A stretch of 64,000 nt of DNA from Nocardioides insulae DSM 17944 (GCF_000422825.1 NZ_AUGU01000013.1:496001-560000); one strand, 5' to 3'; numbered from the stretch's first letter, positions 8,382-17,519 are shown. The notes: generated by a model from the letters alone, not told the origin. A program made the numbers and translations.

Positions 8382-9332
8382 ATGAGTGGATTCAACGGTC
8401 CGGTCGCGGTCATCGCCGGCGGCCTCAGCCATGAGCGCGACGTCTCCCTGGCCAGCGGTCGCACGATCGCGCGCGAGCTGAGGGCCCAGGGCGTCGAGGT
8501 CACCGGGTACGACTTCGACCGACAGCTGCTGCACAACCTCGAGCAGGACAAGATCGTCGCCGCCGTGCCGGCGCTGCACGGCCAGTTCGGGGAGGACGGC
8601 GAGATCCAGACCCTCCTCGAGCTCATCGGGCTGCCCTTCGTCGGCTCGGAGAGCCGGGCCTGCCGGGTCGCCTACGACAAGAGCATCTCGCGCGAGCTCC
8701 TGCGTCGCGCCCAGATCCCCGTGCCCGACAGCGTCGCACTGTCCGCGCAGACCTTCCGCGACATCGGTGCCCCCGCGCTGATGGAGCACGTGATGGACCG
8801 GCTCGGCACCCGGGTCGTGGTCAAGCCCTCCCGCGGCGGCTCCGCCCTCGGCGTCACCGGCGTCGACGGCCTGGTCGAACTGCCCTCGGCGCTGGTCGGC
8901 ACCTACGCCTACTACGACGAGGCGATCATCGAGCGCTATCACGAGGGCACCGATGTCTCGGTCGTGGTGATCGACGGCGAGGACGGCCCCGCCCCCCTGG
9001 TGCCGGTCGCGATCGACTTCGACAAGGGCCACGAGTTCGACTTCTCGGCCCGCTACACCGCCGAGTACGTCGGCCTCAGCCGCCTCGACATGGACGAAGA
9101 GGTCATCGAGCGACTGGGCCGGGTCGCCGTCGAGGCGCACCAGGTGCTGGGCCTGCGGGACGTGTCACGCTCCGACTTCATCGTCGCCGCCGACGGTTCG
9201 TTCGTCGTACTCGAAACCGCGATCACGCCGGGCACCACGGAGACCTCGGTGTTCCCGTTCGCCTGCGCGGCGTCCGGCACCAGTTTGGGCGAGGTCACCG
9301 CCGGCCTGCTGCACCGCGCCCTCGACCGCTGA
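8382..9332 (+). CDS. D-alanine--D-alanine ligase-like ATP-grasp protein (divergent paralogue)
   Basis: An ATP-grasp protein of 316 aa related to D-Ala-D-Ala ligase but distinct from the canonical copy at 9400-10500. It keeps the N-terminal GGLSHERDVSLASG, PALHGQFGEDGEIQ and VVKPSRGGSALGVT segments. At the metal-binding site, canonical enzymes have Glu-x-Asn-Thr-x-Pro-Gly; here it reads E278-T-A280-I-T-P-G, so the Mg-binding Asn is replaced by Ala. It may make a different dipeptide or ester, or be a non-ligase. It seems paired with the small Lrp-like protein upstream. Substrate is unknown. Confidence 0.8.
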   Translation: MSGFNGPVAVIAGGLSHERDVSLASGRTIARELRAQGVEVTGYDFDRQLLHNLEQDKIVAAVPALHGQFGEDGEIQTLLELIGLPFVGSESRACRVAYDKSISRELLRRAQIPVPDSVALSAQTFRDIGAPALMEHVMDRLGTRVVVKPSRGGSALGVTGVDGLVELPSALVGTYAYYDEAIIERYHEGTDVSVVVIDGEDGPAPLVPVAIDFDKGHEFDFSARYTAEYVGLSRLDMDEEVIERLGRVAVEAHQVLGLRDVSRSDFIVAADGSFVVLETAITPGTTETSVFPFACAASGTSLGEVTAGLLHRALDR

Positions 9333-9340
9333 CCCAGCAG

Positions 9341-9378
9341 GACGCTCGCCCCCCTCCTCCGGGAGCCGGGCGAGCGTC
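9341..9378. terminator. Bidirectional terminator between the two Ddl genes
   Basis: Arms GACGCTCGCCC and GGGCGAGCGTC with a 16-base loop, followed by TTGCTGT. It lies between convergent genes and can serve both. Confidence 0.8.
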
Positions 9379-9399
9379 TTGCTGTCGGGGGGGGCAGGC

Positions 9400-10500
9400 T
9401 CAGCGGAGACCGGTGGGGCGCTCGAGGGCGAGCTGGATGAGCTCGTCGATCAGGTCGGGGTAGGACAGCCCGGAGGCCTCCCACATCTTGGGGTACATCG
9501 AGATCGGCGTGAAGCCGGGCATGGTGTTGATCTCGTTGACCACCACCGCGCCTTCGGGGGTGACGAAGACGTCGACCCGGGAGATCCCCTCAGCCCCGAT
9601 CGCCTCGAAGGCCCGCACGGCCACATCACGCACCGTCTCGCTCACCTCGGCGGGCAGGTCGGCGGGGGCCTCGGTGCGGGCCTCGGAGTCGGAGAGGTAC
9701 TTGGCCTCGAAGTCGTAGAAGTCGGCCGCGTCGTGGTCGACGACGATCTCACCGGGCACCGACGCGCGCGGGGCGGACCCACCCCGTCCACCGAGCACCG
9801 CGCACTCGATCTCGCGACCCTCGATACCCTGCTCGATGAGCACCTTGGGGTCGTGGAACCGGGCGGCCTCGACCGCTTCGACCAGGTCGGCGAGGTCGTC
9901 GACGCGGGTCACCCCGAGCGAGGAGCCGGCACGCGCGGGCTTGACGAAGACCGGGAACTGCAGTTCCTGGGCGACCCTGGCGACCACCTCGGCCTGACGC
10001 TGCTCCCAATCGCGCGGCGAGGCCACGACGTAGGGGCCGACGCGTAGCCCGTGCCCGGCGAAGACCAGCTTCATGTAGTGCTTGTCCATGCCCACCGCGG
10101 AGGCGAGCACGCCCGCGCCGACGTAGCGGATGTCCGCGAGTTCGAGGAGGCCCTGGATGGTGCCGTCCTCACCGAAAGGGCCGTGCAGGAGCGGGAACAC
10201 CACGTCCACGCCGCCGAGGTCGCCGAGGTTGCTGATCTCCCTGCCGGAGTCGTGGGTCACCTCGGGCAGGTGGCCGCCGGAGAGCTCCCACCGGGAGGCG
10301 TCGGCCGAGGAGAGCACCCAGGTGCCCTCGCGGGTGATGCCGACCGGCAGCACGTCGTACTTGTCGCGGTCGATGGCCTTCATCACCCCGGCCGCAGTGG
10401 CCGCCGAGATCGCATGCTCACCCGAGCGCCCCCCGAAGAGCAGGGCGACCCGGATCTTGGTGGTGTCCGCGCTGGATCGGGTGAGGTCGGGGGAAGCCAT
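9400..10500 (-). CDS. ddl: D-alanine--D-alanine ligase
   Basis: Makes the D-Ala-D-Ala dipeptide that MurF adds to the peptidoglycan precursor. The 366-aa protein carries the full signature: LLFGGRSGEHAISAATA, PLLHGPFGEDGTIQG, VFVKPARAGSSLGVTRVDD and the metal-binding VNEINTMPGFTPISMYP with intact Glu and Asn. It starts 11 bases after murF on the same strand, forming a murF-ddl unit. No Shine-Dalgarno is obvious; a TAGGGT hexamer (its TAG being the murF stop) lies 8 bases before the ATG, so a leaderless internal promoter is possible. Confidence 0.96.
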   Translation of the reverse strand: MASPDLTRSSADTTKIRVALLFGGRSGEHAISAATAAGVMKAIDRDKYDVLPVGITREGTWVLSSADASRWELSGGHLPEVTHDSGREISNLGDLGGVDVVFPLLHGPFGEDGTIQGLLELADIRYVGAGVLASAVGMDKHYMKLVFAGHGLRVGPYVVASPRDWEQRQAEVVARVAQELQFPVFVKPARAGSSLGVTRVDDLADLVEAVEAARFHDPKVLIEQGIEGREIECAVLGGRGGSAPRASVPGEIVVDHDAADFYDFEAKYLSDSEARTEAPADLPAEVSETVRDVAVRAFEAIGAEGISRVDVFVTPEGAVVVNEINTMPGFTPISMYPKMWEASGLSYPDLIDELIQLALERPTGLR

Positions 10501-10511
10501 GACACCGGACC

Positions 10512-11939
10512 CTACTGAAGGGCCGCCGCCACCTCGTCGAGGCTCGCTCCCCGGGAGGCCTTGAAGAGAACCGCGTCACCCGGGCCGACCGCCTCGTGCA
10601 GCCAGGCGATCGCCGCGGCGTTGTCGGCGACGAAGGTGCTGCGTGACTCCCCTGCCCCGGAATGGATGCCGCGGGCCGGCTCGCCGATCACCAGCAGCCG
10701 GTCGATGCCCACCTGCGCGGCGTAGGCGCCCACCGCCAGGTGCTCGCCCTCACTCCCCGCGCCGAGTTCGCGCATCTCGCCGAGCACCGCGACGGTACGG
10801 CCTACCGAGGCGTCGCTGCCGATCGATGCCAGCGCGTCCAGCGCGGCCCGCATCGAGTCGGGGTTGGCGTTGTAGGAGTCGTTGAGCACGATCACCCCGC
10901 TGGGGAGTTCGTGGAGTTCCATCCGCCACGGGGAGAGCGAGGTCACCGAGGCGAGCGCAGCACCGATCTGGGCCGGCGTGAGTCCGGCCGCGAGGGCCGC
11001 CGCGGCGGCCGCGGCGGCATTGCCGGCCTGGTGGGCGCCCACCAACCGCATGGTCACCGGCACCCGCGCCGCCGAGGTGACCAGGTCGAAGGAAGGCCGG
11101 CCCAGCCGGTCCAGGCTGAGTCCCTCGACGCGTACGTCGGCGGCCGTGCCCTGGCCGGGACGCTGATCCTGTTGCCCCTGGCCGTGGTCCTGGCCGTGGC
11201 CCTGGCCGAAGCGGAGGATCCGCGCCCCAGTGCGGGTCGCCATCGCATCGACCCGCTCGTCGTCGGCGTTGAGCACCGCGGTGCCGTTCGACGGCAGGCA
11301 CTCCACGAGTTCCCCCTTCGCCTCGGCGATCGCCTCCTGCGAGCCGAACTCACCGACGTGGGCCAACCCGACATTGAGCACGATGCCGATGTCGGGTCGG
11401 ACCAACCCGGTCAGCTCCGCGATGTGCCCCTTGCCCCTGGCCCCGAGCTCCAGCACCAGGAAGCGGGTGGTTCGGTCGCTGCGCAGCGCGGTCAGCGGCA
11501 TCCCGAGCTCGTTGTTGAACGAGCCGCGGGTGGCGACCGTCGGGGCCACCTGGCCGAGCACCGCACCGAGGAGGTCCTTGGTCGAGGTCTTGCCCTGCGA
11601 GCCGGTGATACCGATGACGGTCAGCTCCCCCTCCCGGCGCAGCCGCCCGACGACGTAGGACGCGAGCTCCTGCAACGCCCGTCGTACGTCGCTCACCACG
11701 ACCGTGGGCAGTGGGGTGGGGCGCGAGCCGAGAACGGCGACGGCGCCGTTCTCCGCGGCCTGGCCGACATGCTCGTGCCCGTCGGTGTGCTCCCCCACGA
11801 AGGCGACGAACAGGCCGCCGGGCCCGCATTCCCGGCCGTCGATGACGACCGGCCCGGTGACCGTGGTGGCGGAGCCGCTGCCCCCCACGACCTCGCCTCC
11901 GACGATCTCGGCTACCTCGGCCAGTGTCAGAGCGATCAT
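10512..11939 (-). CDS. murF: UDP-N-acetylmuramoyl-tripeptide--D-alanyl-D-alanine ligase
   Basis: Adds D-Ala-D-Ala to the UDP-MurNAc-tripeptide, the last cytoplasmic step of the peptidoglycan precursor. The 475-aa protein begins [15 protein letters not shown], has the P-loop [14 protein letters not shown], the Mur-family [14 protein letters not shown] and [13 protein letters not shown]. An odd low-complexity stretch rich in Gly, Gln, His and Asp (around bases 11145-11213, starting [13 protein letters not shown]) interrupts the middle of the protein between FGQ and the next beta-rich segment. The ATG at 11939 has no Shine-Dalgarno but a TATGGT seven bases upstream. Longer in-frame sequence upstream is shadow of the divergent gene. 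Confidence 0.95.
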   Translation of the reverse strand: MIALTLAEVAEIVGGEVVGGSGSATTVTGPVVIDGRECGPGGLFVAFVGEHTDGHEHVGQAAENGAVAVLGSRPTPLPTVVVSDVRRALQELASYVVGRLRREGELTVIGITGSQGKTSTKDLLGAVLGQVAPTVATRGSFNNELGMPLTALRSDRTTRFLVLELGARGKGHIAELTGLVRPDIGIVLNVGLAHVGEFGSQEAIAEAKGELVECLPSNGTAVLNADDERVDAMATRTGARILRFGQGHGQDHGQGQQDQRPGQGTAADVRVEGLSLDRLGRPSFDLVTSAARVPVTMRLVGAHQAGNAAAAAAAALAAGLTPAQIGAALASVTSLSPWRMELHELPSGVIVLNDSYNANPDSMRAALDALASIGSDASVGRTVAVLGEMRELGAGSEGEHLAVGAYAAQVGIDRLLVIGEPARGIHSGAGESRSTFVADNAAAIAWLHEAVGPGDAVLFKASRGASLDEVAAALQ

Positions 11940-11963
11940 GCGCCAGACCATAGTCTGTGACCC
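11940..11963. promoter_or_regulatory. 24-base divergent leaderless promoter region (murF / metB-like)
   Basis: Two -10 boxes overlap face to face: TAGTCT (11951-11956, plus), seven bases before the ATG at 11964, and TATGGT (11952-11947, minus), seven bases before the ATG at 11939. Neither gene has a Shine-Dalgarno. Both are therefore probably leaderless, and RNA polymerase can hardly occupy both at once. Confidence 0.6.
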
Positions 11964-13028
11964 ATGGTCGATAGCCGAAAGCCCGCCACCATCGCCGTCC
12001 ACGCCGGTCGCCCCGACCGGGCCGCCGACCAGCCGGTGAACGTGCCGATCACGATGACCTCGACCTACGTCGCCGGAGGTGAGCTCGAGTACGGCCGCTA
12101 CGGCAACCCGAGCTGGGCCGCCTTCGAGGAGGCCCTCGGCGAGCTGGAGGGGGGCCGGGCACTCAGCTTCGCCTCCGGCATGGCCGCGATCACCACGGTG
12201 CTCGACCTGGTCGGCAACGACGCCCTCGTGGTGGCACCCCAGCACTCCTACACCGGCACCCAGCTGGCCCTGGGCGATCTCGAGGCGCGCGGCCGGCTCC
12301 GTTCGAAGCTGGTCGACATCACCGACACCGAGGCCGTCGTCGCGGCCTGCGAGGACGCCGCACTGGTCTGGCTGGAGTCCCCCACCAATCCTGCGCTGGA
12401 GATCGCCGACCTCGCCGCGATCGTCGCCGCCGCCCACGATTCGGGGGCCTACGTGGTGGTCGACAACACCTTCGCCACGCCGGTCTACCAGCGGCCGCTC
12501 GAACTGGGCGCCGACATCGTGGTGCACTCCGCGACGAAGTACATCTCCGGACACTCCGACGTGCTGATGGGCGCGGTGGTGGTCGGATCCGACGAGCTCT
12601 ACGGCGTGCTCAAGGGCCGCCGGGACCTCCAGGGAGCCATCCCGGGCCCGTTCGAGGCCTACCTGGCGCTGCGCGGTCTGCGCACGCTGCCGCTGCGGAT
12701 GGAGCGGGCGGCCGCCAACGCCGTCGAGCTCGTCCGGCGTCTGGACGGGCACCCCGAGGTCGCGGAGGTCCGCTACCCCGGTTTCGGTGCGATGGTCTCC
12801 ATCGTCATGACCCGTGGCGCGCTGGCTGCGGACCTGCTGGTGCACAAGACCCAGCTGTGGCTCCACGCCACCTCACTGGGCGGCGTGGAGTCCACCTTCG
12901 AGCGGCGGCGGCGCTGGAAGGCCGAGCCGACCACGATCCCCGAGGGCCTGATCCGGCTCAGCGTGGGCATCGAGGACATCGAGGACATCTGGGCCGACCT
13001 GTCCTCCGCCTTCGACCGGCTCGGCTGA
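11964..13028 (+). CDS. Cystathionine gamma-synthase/lyase family PLP enzyme
   Basis: A 354-aa trans-sulfuration enzyme of the Cys/Met-metabolism PLP family. It shows [20 protein letters not shown], the cofactor-binding [12 protein letters not shown], the Asp in [14 protein letters not shown] and the PLP lysine in [13 protein letters not shown]. The C-terminus has the substrate-carboxylate region [12 protein letters not shown] and RLSVGIED. Reaction type (gamma-synthase, gamma-lyase or methionine gamma-lyase) cannot be settled by motifs. It diverges from murF across a 24-base promoter region and looks leaderless. Confidence 0.9.
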   Translation: MVDSRKPATIAVHAGRPDRAADQPVNVPITMTSTYVAGGELEYGRYGNPSWAAFEEALGELEGGRALSFASGMAAITTVLDLVGNDALVVAPQHSYTGTQLALGDLEARGRLRSKLVDITDTEAVVAACEDAALVWLESPTNPALEIADLAAIVAAAHDSGAYVVVDNTFATPVYQRPLELGADIVVHSATKYISGHSDVLMGAVVVGSDELYGVLKGRRDLQGAIPGPFEAYLALRGLRTLPLRMERAAANAVELVRRLDGHPEVAEVRYPGFGAMVSIVMTRGALAADLLVHKTQLWLHATSLGGVESTFERRRRWKAEPTTIPEGLIRLSVGIEDIEDIWADLSSAFDRLG

Positions 13029-13095
13029 CCCGCTCCGGCGGGAGGTCTCGACCCCACCCTGAGCGGCCACCAACAGATGGCCTCAGCAGCTGGCC

Positions 13096-13563
13096 TCAGC
13101 AGCAGGCTCCGGCGGTCGGTTGCGGGAGCTCCTGGACGGCCTCCGCGTCGGCGCCGCAACACCCGTCGCCGGTCTCGCTGACCGCGTTGAAGGTGGCGCT
13201 GTCGGCGAGGACGGTGTAGATCTCCCAGCGCTCGCCGTTGGGCGCGTTCTCGACCCAGAACTTGTCCTGCTTGGCGTAGCAGCAGACGGTGTCGCGTTCG
13301 TCGACCGAGGCGAACCCGGCCTCGTGCAGGCGGGTCTGCTCGGTGTCGACGGTGTCCGTGTCGGCGACCTCGACCCCGAGGTGGTTGATGCTGCCGCCCT
13401 GCCCGGGACTCTCGATGAGGACCAGTTTCAGCGGCGGCTCGGCCACGGCGAAGTTGGCGTACCCGGGCCTGATCTTGGCGGGCTCGGTGCCGAACAGGGT
13501 CGAGTAGAACGCGATCGATTCATCGAGGTCCTCGACGTTGAGAGCAAGCTGGATCCGGGACAT
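13096..13563 (-). CDS. arsI: ArsI/CadI-family heavy-metal resistance dioxygenase
   Basis: A 155-aa vicinal-oxygen-chelate protein, closely like mycobacterial CadI and the ArsI C-As lyases that break methylarsenite. It has SRIQLALNVEDLDESIAFY, the metal His in NHLGVEV, the vicinal-thiol motif TVCCYAKQDKFWV and the metal Glu in GERWEIYTVLAD. The tail adds GDGCCGA and a final ACC, more possible thiol ligands. I use the ATG at 13563 by family alignment; the adjacent ATG at 13566 also fits the GGAGG upstream. It is divergent from arsR across a shared 75-base regulatory region. Confidence 0.92.
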   Translation of the reverse strand: MSRIQLALNVEDLDESIAFYSTLFGTEPAKIRPGYANFAVAEPPLKLVLIESPGQGGSINHLGVEVADTDTVDTEQTRLHEAGFASVDERDTVCCYAKQDKFWVENAPNGERWEIYTVLADSATFNAVSETGDGCCGADAEAVQELPQPTAGACC

Positions 13564-13638
13564 CATGCGCCTCCAGTACATTGATGTATGTCGATATGCC
13601 ACATTGCCACGGACATAGATATCCGTCAACATAGAGGT
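13564..13638. promoter_or_regulatory. arsI/arsR divergent promoter and likely ArsR operator
   Basis: An AT-richer 75-base region. An inverted pair is visible: TATGTCGATAT (13587-13597) and ATATCCGTCAACATA (13619-13633), imperfect. GTATGTCGAT occurs twice as a direct repeat, at 13586-13595 and again at 13637-13646 over the arsR start. These are reasonable binding sites for the adjacent ArsR; which is used is inference. Confidence 0.5.
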
Positions 13639-14025
13639 ATGTCGATGCTTGACCTCACGCCCGTCGAAGCGGTCGCCTGCTGCTCACCGCTGATGTCCAC
13701 GCCGCTGTCCAAGGAGGCCGCGGAAGGGATCGCGCCACTACTGAAGGCGCTCGCGGACCCGGTGCGGCTGCGACTGATGTCGCTCGTCGCCGCCCACGAG
13801 AACGCGGAGGCGTGCGTCTGCGACCTCAACGACGCCTTCGATCTCTCCCAGCCCACCATCAGCCACCATCTCAAGGTGCTGCACGAGGTCGGACTACTGG
13901 ACCGCACCAAGCGGGGCACCTGGGTGTACTACCGCGTCAACCCCGACGCGGTCGCGGCGGTCGCCAACCTCTTCGGCGTCGTCCGCGCGGCCGGCGAGGC
14001 GTCGGCCCCGGCCGGAGCCCGCTGA
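13639..14025 (+). CDS. arsR: ArsR/SmtB-family arsenic-responsive repressor
   Basis: A 128-aa winged-helix repressor released from DNA by As(III). It has the ArsR helix-turn-helix in DLSQPTISHHLKVLHEVGLL and the wing RGTWVYYRV. Cysteines C14 and C15 near the N-terminus and C59/C61 (ACVCDL) resemble the Corynebacterium glutamicum ArsR metal site (Cys15, Cys16, Cys55). I chose the ATG at 13639, with AGAGG just upstream, over an in-frame ATG at 13588 that would read through the operator. It is followed without a gap by acr3. Confidence 0.92.
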   Translation: MSMLDLTPVEAVACCSPLMSTPLSKEAAEGIAPLLKALADPVRLRLMSLVAAHENAEACVCDLNDAFDLSQPTISHHLKVLHEVGLLDRTKRGTWVYYRVNPDAVAAVANLFGVVRAAGEASAPAGAR

Positions 14026-15147
14026 ATGAGCGGCTCCGTGCGCGAACTCCACGGCGCCTCGCCCGACGCACCGGTCCTCCAGCGGCTCTCCACGCTCGAC
14101 CGGTTCCTGCCGGTGTGGATCATCGGCGCGATGGCACTGGGCCTCCTGCTGGGCCGACTCATCCCGGGCCTGGACGACGGATTGGCGAAGGTCGAGGTCG
14201 GCTCTGTTTCCCTACCGATCGCGATCGGCCTGCTGGTGATGATGTACCCGGTCCTGGCCAAGGTCCGTTACGACGAACTCGGTCAGGTCACCACCGACAA
14301 GCCGATGCTGATCACCTCGGTCCTGCTCAACTGGATCCTCGGGCCGGCGCTCATGTTCGCCCTCGCCTGGCTGTTGCTGCCCGATCTGCCCGCCTACCGC
14401 ACCGGGTTGATCATCGTCGGTCTCGCGCGCTGCATCGCCATGGTGTTGATCTGGAACGATCTCGCCTGCGGCGACCGCGAGGCGGCCGCGATCCTGGTGG
14501 CGATCAACTCGGTCTTCCAGATCATCGCCTTCGCCGGGCTCGGCTATTTCTATCTCCAGGTGCTCCCCGGTTGGCTCGGTCTCCCTCGGACGGTGGGGCT
14601 GGACGTGTCCGTGTGGGGTATCGCGAAGTCGGTGCTGATCTTCCTCGGCATCCCTCTCCTCGCCGGGTTCCTCACCCGCACCCTCGGCGAGCGGGCAAAG
14701 GGCCGCGACTGGTACGAGACCACCGTGCTTCCCCGCATCGGTCCCGCCGCGCTCTACGGACTGCTCTTCACCATCGTGGTGCTGTTCGCCCTCCAGGGTG
14801 ACACGATCACCAACCAGCCCCTCGATGTCGCCCGGATCGCGCTACCGCTGCTGGCGTACTTCGCTTTGATGTGGTTCGGCTCGTTCTTCCTCGGCAAGCG
14901 ACTCGGGATGACCTACGAGCGCACCACCGCCCTTGCCTTCACCGCCGCCGGCAACAACTTCGAGTTGGCCATCGCCGTCTCGATCGGCGTCTTCGGAGTC
15001 ACCTCCGGACAGGCCCTCGCGGGCGTCGTCGGTCCGCTCATCGAGGTCCCCGTCCTCGTCGCCCTCGTCTACGTCGCGCTGTGGCTGCGCCGTCGCTACT
15101 CCCCGCCCACGACCTCCCCGGGCCCGCTCAACGAGGCGAACCGATGA
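14026..15147 (+). CDS. acr3: Arsenite efflux transporter Acr3
   Basis: A 373-aa inner-membrane arsenite exporter of the BART superfamily with about ten hydrophobic segments. Family motifs include LLVMMYPVLAKVRYDEL, the conserved cysteine in GLARCIAMVLIWNDLACGD, and AFTAAGNNFELAIAVSIGVFG. The ATG follows the arsR stop directly, and the gene overlaps arsC by four bases (ATGA), so arsR-acr3-arsC form one operon. Confidence 0.96.
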   Translation: MSGSVRELHGASPDAPVLQRLSTLDRFLPVWIIGAMALGLLLGRLIPGLDDGLAKVEVGSVSLPIAIGLLVMMYPVLAKVRYDELGQVTTDKPMLITSVLLNWILGPALMFALAWLLLPDLPAYRTGLIIVGLARCIAMVLIWNDLACGDREAAAILVAINSVFQIIAFAGLGYFYLQVLPGWLGLPRTVGLDVSVWGIAKSVLIFLGIPLLAGFLTRTLGERAKGRDWYETTVLPRIGPAALYGLLFTIVVLFALQGDTITNQPLDVARIALPLLAYFALMWFGSFFLGKRLGMTYERTTALAFTAAGNNFELAIAVSIGVFGVTSGQALAGVVGPLIEVPVLVALVYVALWLRRRYSPPTTSPGPLNEANR

Positions 15148-15566
15148 CCGCCGACGCGGCCGAGTGCACCAAACCCACCGTCCTGTTCGTGTGCGTCCAC
15201 AACGCAGGCCGGTCCCAGATGGCCGCCGGATATCTCCAGTACCTCGCCGCAGACCGTGTCCGGGTCCTCTCGGCCGGCTCCCAGCCCGCCGACCGGATCA
15301 ATCCGGTCGCCGTCCGAGCGATGCTCGAGGAAGGGATCGACATCGCCGCCGAACAGCCCACCGTGCTCACCGGCGAGGCCGTCGCGGACTCAGACGTCGT
15401 GATCACGATGGGCTGCGGTGACGAGTGTCCCTACTTCCCGGGCAAACGCTACGAGGACTGGGTCCTCGACGACCCTGCCGGGCGGGGCATCGACGCGGTG
15501 CGCCCCATCCGCGACGAGATCCGGCGCCGTGTCGAGACACTCATCGGTCAGCTTCTGTCCGGTTGA
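15144..15566 (+). CDS. arsC: Low-molecular-weight-phosphatase-type arsenate reductase
   Basis: A 140-aa reductase of As(V) to As(III), which Acr3 then exports. The P-loop C17-V-H-N-A-G-R23-S is the tyrosine-phosphatase-like active site, and the loop VLDDPAG carries the acidic residue. In actinobacteria such enzymes often use mycothiol and mycoredoxin; additional cysteines (C8 and two in MGCGDECP) are present, so the thiol relay cannot be told from sequence. Start overlaps the acr3 stop (ATGA). Confidence 0.92.
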   Translation: MTADAAECTKPTVLFVCVHNAGRSQMAAGYLQYLAADRVRVLSAGSQPADRINPVAVRAMLEEGIDIAAEQPTVLTGEAVADSDVVITMGCGDECPYFPGKRYEDWVLDDPAGRGIDAVRPIRDEIRRRVETLIGQLLSG

Positions 15567-15668
15567 ATCCCGCGGCAGCGTGTCGCGCGCGCCAACCGAT
15601 GCACCCCGACTGCCGCGCGCACCGGTGAGCACGCCGCGCTCGCGCAGTTCAACCCGGTCCGGGGCGGG

Positions 15669-16673
15669 TCACTCGGTCTCGGCCTTGGTCTCGCGCGCGA
15701 GCATGTCGTCCATCGTCTCCTGGACCGTCCGACGGCCGGCGATCACGTCGTCGACGTACTGCGCCACCGGGGCGTCGACGCCGTGTCGCTCGGCGAGGGC
15801 GCGGATCGAGGCGCACGACTTGGCCCCCTCGGCCACCTGGCGGCCACTGGCGAACAGATCGGCGGCGGACTTGCCGCGGCCGAGGTTCTCGCCGAAGGTG
15901 CGGTTGCGCGAGAGCGGCGAGGAGCACGTGGCCACCAGGTCGCCGAGCCCGGCCAGGCCCATCAGGGTCATCGGGTTGGCCTCCATCGCGATGGCCAGGC
16001 GGGCGGTCTCGGCCAATCCGCGGGTGATCACCGAGGCGGTGGAGTTGTCGCCGAAGCCGAGGCCGACGGCCATGCCGACGCTGATCGCGACGACGTTCTT
16101 GTAGGCACCACCGAGTTCGCAGCCGAGGACGTCGGTGCTGGTGTAGGGACGGAAGGAGGGCGAGTGGATCCGGCTCTGCAGGGTCTTGGCGACCTCCTCG
16201 TCCGCACAGGCGACCACCGACGCCGCCGGCTCTCGGCGGGCGATCTCCTTGGCGAGGTTGGGGCCGCTGACCACCGCGATCCGGCGCGGGTCGGCATCGG
16301 TGACCTCGGCGATCACCTGACTCATCCGGTCGAGCGTGCCGAGTTCGATGCCCTTCATCAGGGAGACGAGGGTGACATCGGCCGGGAGGTACGGCGCCCA
16401 CTCGGTGAGGTTGGTGCGCAGCGACTGGGACGGCACGGCCAGCACCACCGTGTCGGCTCCGGCGAGCGCCCGCTCGACGTCGGTCGTGGCCGCGATGCCC
16501 GGCGGCAGCTCGATGCCGGGGAGATAGTCGGGGTTCTCGTGCGTCTGGGTGATCGCGGTGGCGAGTTCCTCCCGCCTGGCCCAGATGGTGACGTCGTTGC
16601 CGCCGTCGGCGAGCACGATGGAGAACGCCGTACCCCACGAGCCTGCCCCGAAGACCGCGATCCTCTTGCTCAC
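15669..16673 (-). CDS. gpsA: Glycerol-3-phosphate dehydrogenase [NAD(P)+]
   Basis: Reduces dihydroxyacetone phosphate to sn-glycerol 3-phosphate, the phospholipid backbone. The 334-aa protein begins with a Rossmann motif, [16 protein letters not shown], and has [20 protein letters not shown] and the catalytic-lysine region [16 protein letters not shown]. It overlaps the acyltransferase stop by four bases (ATGA), so plsC and gpsA are translationally coupled; both serve phosphatidic acid synthesis. Confidence 0.96.
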   Translation of the reverse strand: MSKRIAVFGAGSWGTAFSIVLADGGNDVTIWARREELATAITQTHENPDYLPGIELPPGIAATTDVERALAGADTVVLAVPSQSLRTNLTEWAPYLPADVTLVSLMKGIELGTLDRMSQVIAEVTDADPRRIAVVSGPNLAKEIARREPAASVVACADEEVAKTLQSRIHSPSFRPYTSTDVLGCELGGAYKNVVAISVGMAVGLGFGDNSTASVITRGLAETARLAIAMEANPMTLMGLAGLGDLVATCSSPLSRNRTFGENLGRGKSAADLFASGRQVAEGAKSCASIRALAERHGVDAPVAQYVDDVIAGRRTVQETMDDMLARETKAETE

Positions 16674-17467
16674 GAATGGTCCTCCTCGGTGTCGGGTCCG
16701 GTCTTCGGCGGCTGCCGCTTCGTGGACTTGTTGGGATTGCCGGTCGAGCTCACCCCGTGCTTGCGCGGATCATAGAGTTCGGCGGGAGGTTGCTCCCCAC
16801 GGACCTCGCCCACCAGGTCGAGGATCCGGTGCATGATCCGGCCGGTCGCCTCACGCACCGCGGCGACGTCGGTGTGGCCGACCAGATCCTCGAGCTCGAC
16901 GGGGTCTCCCACCTTCATGTGGATCGTCTTGCGTGGGAACGGCTTGGGCTTGGCGGTGTACGCCGGCAGCAACTGCTGCGCGCCCCACTGTCCGATCGGG
17001 ATCACCGGGCAGCCTGTGGTCAGGGCGATCCGGGCCGCGCCGGACTTGCCGACCATCGGCCAGCCGGCGGGGTCCTTGGTGATCGAGCCCTCGACGTAGA
17101 CCACGACCAGTTCGCCGGCTCGCACCGCCCGGACCGCGTCGTCGAACGCCCGGGCGCCCGCCGAGGAGCGCTCGACCGGGATCTGGCCGGCGGCGCGCAG
17201 GAAGCGGCCGAGCGCGCGGTTCTTGAACAGTCCCGCCTTGGCGAGGTAGCGCGGGATCCGACCGTGCTCCCACACGATGTGGGCGGCGGTCAGCGGGTCG
17301 ATGTGGGACACGTGATTGAGCACCAGCAGTCCGCCGCCGGTGGCCGGGATCTTGGCCCCGTCGGTCCAGTCCTGCTTGGTGGTGCCGAGCAGGACTGGCT
17401 TCACGATGGCCACGGCGAGCCCGAACGCCCACCCCCGTCGCTCCTGCAGCTTCCGGTACTTGCCCAC
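16670..17467 (-). CDS. plsC: 1-acyl-sn-glycerol-3-phosphate acyltransferase family protein
   Basis: Lysophospholipid acyltransferase of 265 aa, probably membrane-associated. It carries the catalytic NHVSHID (HX4D), the glycerolphosphate-binding region [11 protein letters not shown] and [17 protein letters not shown]. The start is taken as the GTG at 17467 ([13 protein letters not shown]), which begins the family-like N-terminal amphipathic region; TAGCCT eight bases upstream and no Shine-Dalgarno suggest a leaderless message. Upstream reading to 18043 is antisense to cofC. It is coupled to gpsA downstream. Confidence 0.9.
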   Translation of the reverse strand: MGKYRKLQERRGWAFGLAVAIVKPVLLGTTKQDWTDGAKIPATGGGLLVLNHVSHIDPLTAAHIVWEHGRIPRYLAKAGLFKNRALGRFLRAAGQIPVERSSAGARAFDDAVRAVRAGELVVVYVEGSITKDPAGWPMVGKSGAARIALTTGCPVIPIGQWGAQQLLPAYTAKPKPFPRKTIHMKVGDPVELEDLVGHTDVAAVREATGRIMHRILDLVGEVRGEQPPAELYDPRKHGVSSTGNPNKSTKRQPPKTGPDTEEDHS

Positions 17468-17519
17468 GGAGCAGGAGGCTACCTGTCCCGCGACCCCTCC
17501 GCCTGAGAGGATCGCGGGG

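Noticed and set aside
8382..9332. A simple duplicate of ddl
   Set aside because: It is too divergent from the 9400-10500 copy, shorter, and lacks the active-site Asn, so I treat it as a different enzyme.
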